From Acidobacteriota bacterium (GTDB taxonomy: Bacteria; Acidobacteriota; Terriglobia; Acidiferrales; UBA7541): 37,695 nucleotides of DNA. Positions 1-6,791 of the stretch are shown here, one piece after another. The translations under genes and the position numbers were made by a program. The stretch covers positions 1 to 37,695 of the forward strand of contig QHYF01000013.1 of NCBI GenBank assembly GCA_003224075.1, written 5' to 3'. The first letter of the stretch is position 1. Each line of letters begins with the position of its first letter. The notes under the pieces were generated by a model. The model did no database searches, was not told where the DNA came from, and saw nothing but the letters and a program-made list of their open reading frames with translations.

Positions 1-1599
1 GATCCCGAGCGACACGCGGCGATTCTCCGGGTCGATCTTCAACACCTTCGCGGTCACCGGCTCGCCCTTCTTGAACACCTCGTGCGGATTCTTCACACGG
101 CCGGTCCAGCTCACGTCGCCGACGTGCACCAACCCGTCAAAACCATCCTCGATCTCCACGAACGCACCGAACTCGGCAATGTTGCGAACCTTGCCCGTAA
201 CCACGGTGCCCACCGGATACTTCTCCGCAATCAGCAGCCAGGGATCGGGCTGGGCCTGCTTCATTCCCAGAGAAACGCGGCGGTCGCTCGGCTTAATGTC
301 CAGCACCACGACGTCAACCTCTTCGCCCACCTTGGCGAGCTTCGAAGGGTGCTGCACTTTCTTGTTCCAGCTCATTTCCGAGACGTGCACAAGACCTTCA
401 ATCCCTTGTTCCAGTTCGACGAACACGCCGTAATCCACGACTCCGACAATCTTGCCCTTCACCTTGCCGCCAGCGGGGTATTTTTCCGCTGCGCCAACCC
501 AGGGATCCGGCGTCAACTGCTTCAGGCCCAAGGAAACGCGCTGTTTTTCCTTGTCAAACTTCAGGATGATGACGTCGAGTTCCTGCTCCGGCTTTACCAC
601 GTCCGAAGGATGCTTCACGCGGCCCCAGCTCATATCCGTCAGGTGCAGCAAGCCATCGATGCCCCCGAGGTCCACGAACGCGCCGTACTCTGTCACGTTC
701 TTTACGTGGCCGTGCACGATCTGGCCTTCGCTCAGCGTTTCCATCAGGGCCGCGCGCTTGGCGTGCAGTTCTTCCTCAAGCAACGCGCGCCGGCTCACCA
801 CTACGTTGCCGCGGCGGCGGTTCAGCTTGGTGACGCGCACCTGCACTTCCGTACCCACCAGGTTGTCCAGATTCTGTGCGGGCCGCAGGTCGTACTGTGA
901 CCCCGGCAGGAACGCGCGCACGCCGATATCCACCACCAGCCCGCCCTTAATGCGGTCCACCACCTTGCCGGTAATGGTCTCCTTGGCCTTGAAAGCCGCG
1001 TCGATCTTTTCCCACGTCCTGCGGCGAAGCACCTTCTGGTACGACACGATCGCGTACCCGTCTTTGTGCTCGCCGGTGGGCTGCACTTCAATCGTGCTGT
1101 CGGGGTCCGGACGCGGGATTTCCGTCTCGCTGAACTCCGCGGCAGGAATCAGCCCTTCCGTTTTTCCTCCCAGATCCACCACCACGCCATGTTCCGTGTA
1201 CGCAACAACCTTGACCTTGATGATCTCGTTCGCCGCCGCCGCTTCCTGCTTCTCGTCATACTGCTCCATCAGCTTGCTCATCTCTTCCGAGCCGGCCGCC
1301 TCCTCTGCGGCAGCCGCAGCATCGGCATCCGTTGCGTGCACCTCGCTGTTCGCTTCGGCAACTGCAGGAGCTTCGCTTTTGTCGGAAGAAGCGTTCGCCT
1401 GTTCCGGCGCGGGCGCTGCATGTGTCTCTTGTCCGGAGTTCACAGCTTCGGCTTGTTCGCTTGGTGCAGGAGCTGTCGGTTCCGTCGCGCCATCTACACT
1501 TGAGTTTGTTTCGGTGTGCGTCCCGGTTGGAGTGGATTCGGCTTCGGGTGCGGGCACGGCAGCGGCCGCATTGGACAGGTTATCGTGGTCGGAAAACAT
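1..1599 (-). CDS. rpsA: 30S ribosomal protein S1, C-terminus cut off by the window edge
   Basis: S1 binds mRNA on the 30S subunit and helps start translation of structured or weak-SD messages. The frame is open from the ATG at 1599 to base 1 (533 codons). Five S1/OB-fold repeats can be read, beginning near residues 125, 205, 295, 380 and 465. The later ones carry the usual pattern of YGAFVDL-type strands followed by GLVH and a closing RVSLG. A sixth repeat, if present, lies outside the window. The first 106 residues are a low-complexity stretch rich in Ala, Glu, Pro, Ser and Thr. Met107 (base 1281) begins MSKLMEQYDE, where S1 proteins usually start. The upstream ATG is chosen because GGAGG (1609-1613) sits 9 bases before it. 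The gene follows the DnaC-like gene on the same strand but has its own promoter and a leader of about 165 bases. Identity is certain; the start is likely. Confidence 0.95.
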   Translation of the reverse strand, partial: MFSDHDNLSNAAAAVPAPEAESTPTGTHTETNSSVDGATEPTAPAPSEQAEAVNSGQETHAAPAPEQANASSDKSEAPAVAEANSEVHATDADAAAAAEEAAGSEEMSKLMEQYDEKQEAAAANEIIKVKVVAYTEHGVVVDLGGKTEGLIPAAEFSETEIPRPDPDSTIEVQPTGEHKDGYAIVSYQKVLRRRTWEKIDAAFKAKETITGKVVDRIKGGLVVDIGVRAFLPGSQYDLRPAQNLDNLVGTEVQVRVTKLNRRRGNVVVSRRALLEEELHAKRAALMETLSEGQIVHGHVKNVTEYGAFVDLGGIDGLLHLTDMSWGRVKHPSDVVKPEQELDVIILKFDKEKQRVSLGLKQLTPDPWVGAAEKYPAGGKVKGKIVGVVDYGVFVELEQGIEGLVHVSEMSWNKKVQHPSKLAKVGEEVDVVVLDIKPSDRRVSLGMKQAQPDPWLLIAEKYPVGTVVTGKVRNIAEFGAFVEIEDGFDGLVHVGDVSWTGRVKNPHEVFKKGEPVTAKVLKIDPENRRVSLGI

Positions 1600-1635
1600 G
1601 GTTGTTGGCCTCCAGAAGATTACTTCTTTTATGGC

Positions 1636-1650
1636 GGCCGCATTGCGGCC
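1636..1650 (-). other. Inverted repeat in the rpsA leader
   Basis: A perfect 6-bp stem, GGCCGC / GCGGCC, with a three-base loop lies 23-37 bases ahead of the rpsA SD. As RNA it would be a stable hairpin close to the ribosome-loading site. It is not followed by a U run, so it is not an intrinsic terminator. A role in S1 autoregulation is inference only. Confidence 0.5.
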
Positions 1651-1709
1651 CCACGTTCAGTCGAATAAATTCCTTGCGGATTCCCTATCTGGGTTTAGTG
1701 CAAGGAGGT

Positions 1710-1726
1710 TAACCGCAGAGCGGTTA
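1710..1726 (-). other. Inverted repeat in the rpsA leader (upstream copy)
   Basis: A perfect 7-bp stem, TAACCGC / GCGGTTA, with a three-base loop lies about 40 bases downstream of the predicted rpsA start of transcription. Immediately after it on the minus strand comes CCTCCTTGC, whose CCTCC is complementary to the rpsA SD. It could be an RNA hairpin or a protein-binding operator. Confidence 0.5.
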
Positions 1727-1772
1727 CTTGGGACACGGATGCTGCGGGCGTCGATAACGCTGCAACCTCCAA

Positions 1773-1802
1773 AGGATACTCGCCGCCTCGCGCGCGTGTC
1801 AA
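1773..1802 (-). promoter_or_regulatory. Predicted sigma-70 promoter of rpsA
   Basis: On the minus strand a perfect -35, TTGACA (1802-1797), is followed after 18 bases by TATCCT (1778-1773). Transcription would start near 1766, giving a leader of about 165 bases before the rpsA ATG. The promoter lies just downstream of the DnaC-like gene, so rpsA can be expressed independently of it. Confidence 0.6.
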
Positions 1803-1820
1803 TGAATCGAATTGCCAAAC

Positions 1821-2639
1821 TCATGTGCGGACCCGGCCAGCCTGCGTCTTTTCCCGCCGGAAATCGGGCGCGGAAACCTCAATAGTGCGGCACATTTCAA
1901 ATAGTCGTGATCGCATACGTTCACTAATTCGATCAGCGAGAGTCTCTTTTCGCGTCATAGCCCGCCTTCCGCTTGGCAAGAGAGCTTCCTTTTCTTCAGC
2001 CGTATCGAGGTAGTTGGTTGTGATGATTGTGCAGCGAGGGTGGCTTAAATCACGCGAACCCTCACTGTATCTTGTGTTGAGAATATATCCGACAGTATCT
2101 CGAACCCAGTCAGAAGGTTTGATACAACCGAGATCATCAATTACAAGAACCTCGACAGAGAGAATCGGAGCAAGAAGGCGCATTTCAGTCGCTTCCGTTT
2201 CGGTGCTGTAACTCTGTTGGATCTCTCTTAGTAGAGCGCCATATTCGCAAAAATAGCCGCTGTGGCCACGCCTGATTAATTCCTTCAGTGCAGCTATCGC
2301 GAGATGTGTCTTTCCCACACCAGAGTTCCCCATGAACAGAAGTCCGGCTTGGTCACTGCCCGGATAGTCACGAACGAAGGACTGCGCAAAAAGCTTGGCC
2401 CACTTCAAGGATTCAGCCTGCTGCGATGTGTAAGTCTTACCGTCGGCAAGGTCCGTCACGTAACTCTCAAAATCGCAATGCTCGTAGCGCTTGGGAATCC
2501 GCGCGCGTTCCATCACCCGCTCGGCACGTTCCTGCATTCCGCAATCGCAAGGTACTGCCAGGCTGCCCGCCGCGCCGTCTGGCCGCGGCACCAGTTTCCA
2601 TCCCGTCCCCCTGCATAGCGTGCAACTTTCCAGCGCCAT
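1821..2639 (-). CDS. DnaC/DnaI-like AAA+ ATP-binding protein (possible helicase loader)
   Basis: A 272-residue protein of the DnaC/DnaI/IstB family, ATPases that load replicative helicase or assist transposition. The N-terminus carries a zinc-binding pattern (C6-x2-C9 and C31-x-C33). The ATPase core has Walker A GNSGVGKT at 104-111, Walker B VLVIDDLG at 164-171, and a sensor-1-like CTIITTNY. The zinc-cluster N-terminus and the lack of an istA transposase beside it argue for a chromosomal loader rather than an IS21 helper. It lies on the same strand between hspR and rpsA. The SD before the ATG at 2639 is weak. Its DNA looks less GC-biased at third positions than neighbouring dnaK or rpsA, which suggests low expression or a different history. 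The family is certain; the helicase-loader role is inferred. Confidence 0.85.
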   Translation of the reverse strand: MALESCTLCRGTGWKLVPRPDGAAGSLAVPCDCGMQERAERVMERARIPKRYEHCDFESYVTDLADGKTYTSQQAESLKWAKLFAQSFVRDYPGSDQAGLLFMGNSGVGKTHLAIAALKELIRRGHSGYFCEYGALLREIQQSYSTETEATEMRLLAPILSVEVLVIDDLGCIKPSDWVRDTVGYILNTRYSEGSRDLSHPRCTIITTNYLDTAEEKEALLPSGRRAMTRKETLADRISERMRSRLFEMCRTIEVSAPDFRREKTQAGRVRT

Positions 2640-2721
2640 GCCGACAGCATACGAGGACGTTCACGAGACAGCAAGTTGTCTGCTTTGGGAAACCTGTGGA
2701 AGGAACAGCTCTCTTCTAAGA

Positions 2722-2749
2722 AACTGACAACTGATACCTGAAAACTGAT
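2722..2749. repeat. Short heptamer tandem repeat (four units, consensus AACTGAY)
   Basis: Four back-to-back 7-base units can be read on the plus strand: AACTGAC, AACTGAT, ACCTGAA, AACTGAT. They fill part of the 120-base gap between hspR and the DnaC-like gene. A degenerate heptamer run of this kind is typical of short intergenic tandem repeats. No promoter or terminator role is apparent. Confidence 0.7.
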
Positions 2750-2759
2750 CACTTCGCCC

Positions 2760-3149
2760 TTACCGCGCCACCCTCGGGGTCGCACGTACAATGGCGTGCC
2801 GCGGCGCTCGCTCGTTCGTGTGTGAGGCGGCCACCCGCGACAGCTCCTGCTGCACCACCTGCGCAAACTCTCCCATCTGCCGTTCCATCTCGATCATTTT
2901 CTCGCGCATGTTCAGAATGATTTCAATTCCCGCCAAGTTCACTCCCATGTCCCGTGCCAACGTCAGGATCACGTCGAGCCGCTCCAAATCGGAATCCGTG
3001 TACAGCCGCGTGTTGCCCTGCGAGCGCGACGGCTTCAACAAACCCACGCGCTCATACAGTCGCAGCGTCTGCGGATGCAGCTTGTAAATCTCTGCCACGG
3101 CGCTGATCATGTAGCCCGCCTTGGCCCGTTTTCGCGTTCGCCCTGGCAT
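2760..3149 (-). CDS. hspR: MerR-family heat-shock repressor HspR
   Basis: HspR is a MerR-type DNA-binding protein that represses dnaK operons by binding HAIR operators, with DnaK acting as co-repressor in the actinobacterial models. This 129-residue protein has the winged HTH at about residues 13-80. It includes a MISAVAEIYKLHPQTLRLYE helix-turn-helix with the HspR-typical 'HPQTLRLYER.GLL.PSRS.GNTRLY' pattern. A helical tail follows (about 85-115). It is the third gene of dnaK-dnaJ-hspR, starting 11 bases after dnaJ with a good SD (AGAGGG). The expected operator is visible in the dnaK promoter at 6537-6557, which supports autoregulation of the operon. The C-terminal 20 residues are basic and not conserved as far as I can tell. 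Confidence 0.92.
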   Translation of the reverse strand: MPGRTRKRAKAGYMISAVAEIYKLHPQTLRLYERVGLLKPSRSQGNTRLYTDSDLERLDVILTLARDMGVNLAGIEIILNMREKMIEMERQMGEFAQVVQQELSRVAASHTNERAPRHAIVRATPRVAR

Positions 3150-3160
3150 AGCGCCCTCTC

Positions 3161-4327
3161 TTACACTCCCGCCTTGCTGAACAAATCCTTTCGTGGATCC
3201 GCCGGCGCCACGCTCTCCAGTTCCTTCATCAAATTCCGCACGCGTTCATCGGTCGGCTGCGGCACGACCACCTGAATTTCCACGTACTGATCGCCTCTCG
3301 CGCCGTTTCTGGCGCTCGGAACCCCTTTTTCCTTCAGCCGCAGCGTTTTTCCGCTGTTTGTCCCCGGAGGAATCCGCACCACCGAGCGTCCATCCATGGT
3401 CGGCACTTCGATCTTGGCGCCCAGCGTCGCCTCGCTCACCGTCACCGGGACCTTCGTGTACAAATCATTGCCGCGTCTTTCGAAATACTCATGGGGCTTG
3501 ACGACCACGCGCAAATACAAATCGCCCGCGGGTGCGCCCATCGTCCCGGCATTGCCCTTGCCCGGAACCCGCACGCGCCCGCCATTCGCGACTCCCGCCG
3601 GAATGCGCACATCGATCGTTTCCGTGCGCCGTACGCGCCCTTCGCCGCCGCACGTCCTGCACGCGGTCCTTAATTTGCCGGTCCCGCCACACCGCGTGCA
3701 CGGCACGTTAAACCGCATCTTGCCCGCCGCTTGCTGGATCGTGCCCGTTCCATGGCACGTCGGGCACGTCTGCGGCGAGCCCACCGCCCCCGTTCCGCGG
3801 CACACCTCGCAAGCGTCCAGGCGCGTGATCGAAAGCTTCTTCACCGCGCCGCGCACTGCGTCCCAAAAACCAATCTCGATCTGGTATTCCAGGTCGCCGC
3901 CGGGTTCATGCTCTGGCTCCATCCCGGCGCTTCCGCGTCCGCCGCTGAAAAACTGGCTGAAGAGATCGCGGAAGCTCGACGCGCCACCTGCGGCGCCCGT
4001 TCCGCCGCCGAAATCGAACCCGCCAAAATCAAAATTGACGTTCGCTCCTTCGTCGCCCGTTCCATAGCTTGGACCAGGTCCGCCCGGAGGAATGTTGTCG
4101 CTGTAGAAGCCGTACTGGTCGTACATCTGCCGCTTTTTTGAATCGGAAAGAACGTCGTAGGCTTCCTGCAACTGCTTGAATTTTTCTTCCGCGGATTTAT
4201 CGCCGGGATTCAAATCGGGGTGATATTTCCGCGCCAGCTTGCGGAATGCAGTCCGAATATCTTTCGCGCTGGCCTTCCGCGGCACTCCCAGCAGTTCGTA
4301 ATAATCGTGTTTCGTCGTCGTTGGCAT
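3161..4327 (-). CDS. dnaJ: Co-chaperone DnaJ (Hsp40)
   Basis: DnaJ delivers unfolded proteins to DnaK and stimulates its ATPase. The 388-residue protein has the full type I layout. The J domain covers residues 8-72 with HPD at 36-38. A Gly/Phe-rich linker runs from about 81 to 130. The zinc domain has four CxxCxGxG repeats, with Cys pairs at 173/176, 188/191, 210/213 and 223/226. The C-terminal substrate-binding beta domains follow. Length is normal for the family. It is the second gene of the heat-shock operon, 137 bases after dnaK, and hspR follows 11 bases later. The usual partner grpE is not between dnaK and dnaJ or elsewhere in the window. The SD before the ATG at 4327 is weak, so translation may depend on the preceding intergenic RNA. 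Confidence 0.96.
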   Translation of the reverse strand: MPTTTKHDYYELLGVPRKASAKDIRTAFRKLARKYHPDLNPGDKSAEEKFKQLQEAYDVLSDSKKRQMYDQYGFYSDNIPPGGPGPSYGTGDEGANVNFDFGGFDFGGGTGAAGGASSFRDLFSQFFSGGRGSAGMEPEHEPGGDLEYQIEIGFWDAVRGAVKKLSITRLDACEVCRGTGAVGSPQTCPTCHGTGTIQQAAGKMRFNVPCTRCGGTGKLRTACRTCGGEGRVRRTETIDVRIPAGVANGGRVRVPGKGNAGTMGAPAGDLYLRVVVKPHEYFERRGNDLYTKVPVTVSEATLGAKIEVPTMDGRSVVRIPPGTNSGKTLRLKEKGVPSARNGARGDQYVEIQVVVPQPTDERVRNLMKELESVAPADPRKDLFSKAGV

Positions 4328-4406
4328 GATTGCGCGTACTCTAGCGCCAATTTCTTAAGGGTTCGGCGCTCCCCCTTTTATGCTCTATCGCATCATCAAG
4401 AGCAGG

Positions 4407-4451
4407 AGGGGCGCAGCTTCCGGACAAGGCCCGGACAGGTGCCGCGCCCCT
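4407..4451 (-). repeat. Inverted repeat in the dnaK-dnaJ spacer
   Basis: A perfect 8-bp inverted repeat, AGGGGCGC (4407-4414) / GCGCCCCT (4444-4451), encloses 29 bases that hold a smaller TCCGG / CCGGA pairing. In the dnaK-dnaJ mRNA it would fold just after the dnaK stop. There is no U run, so it is more likely an mRNA-stability or processing element, or a REP-like unit, than a terminator. Confidence 0.55.
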
Positions 4452-4464
4452 ACTCGGCACGGCC

Positions 4465-6420
4465 TTAATTCGGCCGCTTCGACTCGTCCACGTCCACGTA
4501 CTCGGCGTCAATGACGTCGCCCGGCTTTCCGCCTTTTGCGCCGCTGCTCGAACCGGCTGGCGAGCCGCCGCTCGCGCCAGCTCCCGCAGCGCCGGCCTGT
4601 TCCGCGCCCCCGGCCGCCTGCGTCGTCTTATACAGCTCTTCGGCGATCTTGTGCAGCGAGCGCTCCACGTTTTCCGTCGCAGATCGCAGCCGCGCCACGC
4701 CACCTTCGTTGATGGCCTTTTTCGCATCCTCAATCGCCTCTTCGGCCTTCTTCAGGTCCGCTTCAGCGACCTTCTCGCGATTTTCGCGGATCATCTTCTC
4801 CGCCTGGTACATGATGCCGTCCAGCCGGTTACGTGCTTCCACCTCTTCCATCCGGCGGCGATCGTCTTCGCTGTGTGATTCCGCCTCCTGCCGCATCTTT
4901 TCAGCCTCTTCTTTGGTCAGGCCGCTCGAAGCGGTGATGGTGATCTTCTGCTCCTTGTTCGTGGCCTTGTCCTTCGCGCTGACGTTCAGGATGCCGTTGG
5001 CGTCAATGTCAAAGGTGACCTCGATCTGCGGAGTCCCGCGCGGAGCCGGTGGAATGCCGTCCAGCTTGAATTTACCGAGCGAGCGATTGTCCGCAGCGAA
5101 CTTGCGCTCGCCTTGCAATACGTGGATTTCCACGCCCGGCTGGTTGTCCGCCGCCGTCGAATACGTTTCCACTTTGCGCGTCGGAATGGTCGTGTTGCGC
5201 GGAATCTGCACGGTCATTACGCCTCCGAGGGTCTCCACGCCCAAAGAGAGTGGTGTCACGTCCAGCAGCAGGATGTCCTTCACTTCGCCCGCCAGCACCG
5301 CTCCTTGAATCGCCGCGCCCACGGCCACGACTTCATCCGGATTTACGCCCTTGTGGGGTTCCTTCCCGGCGAAAAAGTTGCGTACCAGTGTCTGCACCTT
5401 GGGGATCCGCGTCGACCCGCCCACCAGCACCACTTCCTGGATGTCGGTCGGCGACAGTTTTGCGTCCTCCAGCGCCTGCTTCACCGGCTTCATCGAGCGC
5501 TCGAGCAAGTCGTTCATCAGCTGCTCGAGCCTCGTGCGCGTCAGTTTTAACTGCATGTGGATCGGCCCGCTTGCCCCCGCAGTAATGAACGGCAGGTTGA
5601 TCTCCGTCTCCATCATCTGCGAAAGCTCAATCTTGGCCTTTTCCGCGGCTTCCTTCAGTCGTTGCAGCGCCATGCGGTCCTTGCTCAGGTCAATGTTGTT
5701 CTCTTTCTTGAACTCATCAATGAGCCAGTCCACGATCCTCTGGTCAACGTCGTCGCCGCCCAAGTGCGTGTCGCCGTTCGTGGACTTCACCTCGACCACG
5801 CCGCTTCCCACTTCCAGCACGGAAATATCAAATGTGCCGCCGCCCAGGTCGTACACCGCGATTGTTTCGTCGCTCTTCTTGTCCAACCCATAGGCCAGCG
5901 CGGCCGCCGTCGGCTCGTTGATGATGCGCACCACTTCCATGCCAGCGATCTCGCCCGCCTGCTTGGTAGCCTGCCGCTGCGCGTCGTTGAAGTACGCGGG
6001 AACGGTGATCACCGCCTTCGTAACCTTTTCACCGAGAAAATCTTCCGCGGCCGCTTTCAGCTTGCCGAGGATCATCGCGGAAATCTCGGGCGGGCTGTAA
6101 GCTTTGCCGGAAATCTCCACGCGCGCGTCCTGGTGCGGCCCCGCGACGACTTTGTACGGCACGCGCCGCATCTCTTCCGAAACTTCATCGTAGCGCCGGC
6201 CCATGAAGCGCTTGATCGAATACACCGTGTTCTCCGGATTCGTCACCGCTTGCCGCTTGGCTACTTGGCCGACCAGCCGTTCGCCCGTTTTGGTGATAGC
6301 CACAACCGAGGGTGTGGTCCGCGCGCCTTCCTGGTTGGGGATCACTACGGGCTCGCCGCCCTGCATCACCGCGACAACCGAGTTCGTTGTTCCCAGGTCA
6401 ATCCCAATAATCTTGCTCAT
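4465..6420 (-). CDS. dnaK: Chaperone DnaK (Hsp70)
   Basis: DnaK is the ATP-dependent Hsp70 that binds exposed hydrophobic segments of client proteins with DnaJ and GrpE. The 651-residue protein starts MSKIIGIDLGTTNS, the phosphate-binding loop of the actin-like ATPase. The DLGGGTFD motif, the VLVGGSTRIP region and the linker DVTPLSLGVETLGG all follow. After the substrate-binding domain comes a helical lid and a Gly/Ala/Ser-rich tail ending in an acidic GDVIDAEYVDVDES segment. An in-frame start 12 codons upstream exists. The ATG at 6420 is preferred because GGGAGGGAAGG lies just before it and the family begins there. It is the first gene of the operon with dnaJ and hspR. The promoter at 6528-6556 and HAIR-like operator at 6537-6557 imply heat-inducible control by HspR. 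Confidence 0.97.
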   Translation of the reverse strand: MSKIIGIDLGTTNSVVAVMQGGEPVVIPNQEGARTTPSVVAITKTGERLVGQVAKRQAVTNPENTVYSIKRFMGRRYDEVSEEMRRVPYKVVAGPHQDARVEISGKAYSPPEISAMILGKLKAAAEDFLGEKVTKAVITVPAYFNDAQRQATKQAGEIAGMEVVRIINEPTAAALAYGLDKKSDETIAVYDLGGGTFDISVLEVGSGVVEVKSTNGDTHLGGDDVDQRIVDWLIDEFKKENNIDLSKDRMALQRLKEAAEKAKIELSQMMETEINLPFITAGASGPIHMQLKLTRTRLEQLMNDLLERSMKPVKQALEDAKLSPTDIQEVVLVGGSTRIPKVQTLVRNFFAGKEPHKGVNPDEVVAVGAAIQGAVLAGEVKDILLLDVTPLSLGVETLGGVMTVQIPRNTTIPTRKVETYSTAADNQPGVEIHVLQGERKFAADNRSLGKFKLDGIPPAPRGTPQIEVTFDIDANGILNVSAKDKATNKEQKITITASSGLTKEEAEKMRQEAESHSEDDRRRMEEVEARNRLDGIMYQAEKMIRENREKVAEADLKKAEEAIEDAKKAINEGGVARLRSATENVERSLHKIAEELYKTTQAAGGAEQAGAAGAGASGGSPAGSSSGAKGGKPGDVIDAEYVDVDESKRPN

Positions 6421-6527
6421 AACTGCCTTCCCTCCCTGAACCTTTGCAACTCTCACTTCTCATGTAACCTGCTGAAATCAAGGCGAATCCAGCTTAGATT
6501 CGTCCCTCCAAGCCCAGCACGGAGAGG

Positions 6528-6556
6528 ATTATACAAGTTGAGTGTATGTTTGTCAA
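6528..6556 (-). promoter_or_regulatory. Consensus sigma-70 promoter of dnaK-dnaJ-hspR
   Basis: On the minus strand TTGACA (6556-6551) and TATAAT (6533-6528) are both perfect hexamers separated by exactly 17 bases. Transcription is expected near 6521, giving a leader of about 100 bases to the dnaK ATG. Such a strong promoter suits negative control, and the HAIR-like operator overlaps it. The gap 6421-6791 holds this promoter. For the divergent gene at 6792 there is only a weak -10-like TAGAAT (6735-6740) with no clear -35. Confidence 0.85.
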
Positions 6557-6557
6557 T
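6537..6557. promoter_or_regulatory. HAIR-like operator for HspR
   Basis: The HAIR consensus is CTTGAGT-N7-ACTCAAG. Here GTTGAGT is followed by seven bases and then TGTCAAT. The left half matches 6 of 7 and the right half 4 of 7. The conserved TTGA / TCAA cores keep the exact 11-base separation. It fills the promoter spacer and the -35 of dnaK, where a bound repressor would block polymerase. With hspR in the same operon, assignment is reasonable but the right half-site is degenerate. Confidence 0.6.
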
Positions 6558-6791
6558 CTTTATGATTACGTCCATAATCCAAGGTATTTCAACAGCTTAC
6601 GAACGACGTCTTACCTTGACCGCGTTCACTTTTTACCCCCATGCAAACCCGCATCTCATTGGTTCATACGGCACTGGGAGAGGAAAGTCCCTGATTCCCC
6701 GAACGACCTGGCTTCCTTTTCGCGCGTTTCGCGGTAGAATTCATTCCAGCACCTGCAACCACACGGCAACTGGGCATCTCTGGAGGATTGT

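Noticed and set aside
452..1885. 477-codon plus-strand open frame over rpsA and its leader
   Set aside because: The Ser/Ala-rich product is the complement of the rpsA coding region and of its low-complexity N-terminus. No start signal is present.
1821..2639. IS21 remnant (istB)
   Set aside because: The protein is IstB/DnaC family, but there is no istA, no terminal inverted repeats and no target duplication. An N-terminal zinc cluster favours a DnaC/DnaI-type chromosomal gene.
6421..6791. CIRCE element (HrcA operator) ahead of dnaK
   Set aside because: No TTAGCACTC-N9-GAGTGCTAA-like repeat is present. The HAIR-like site and the hspR gene explain control instead.
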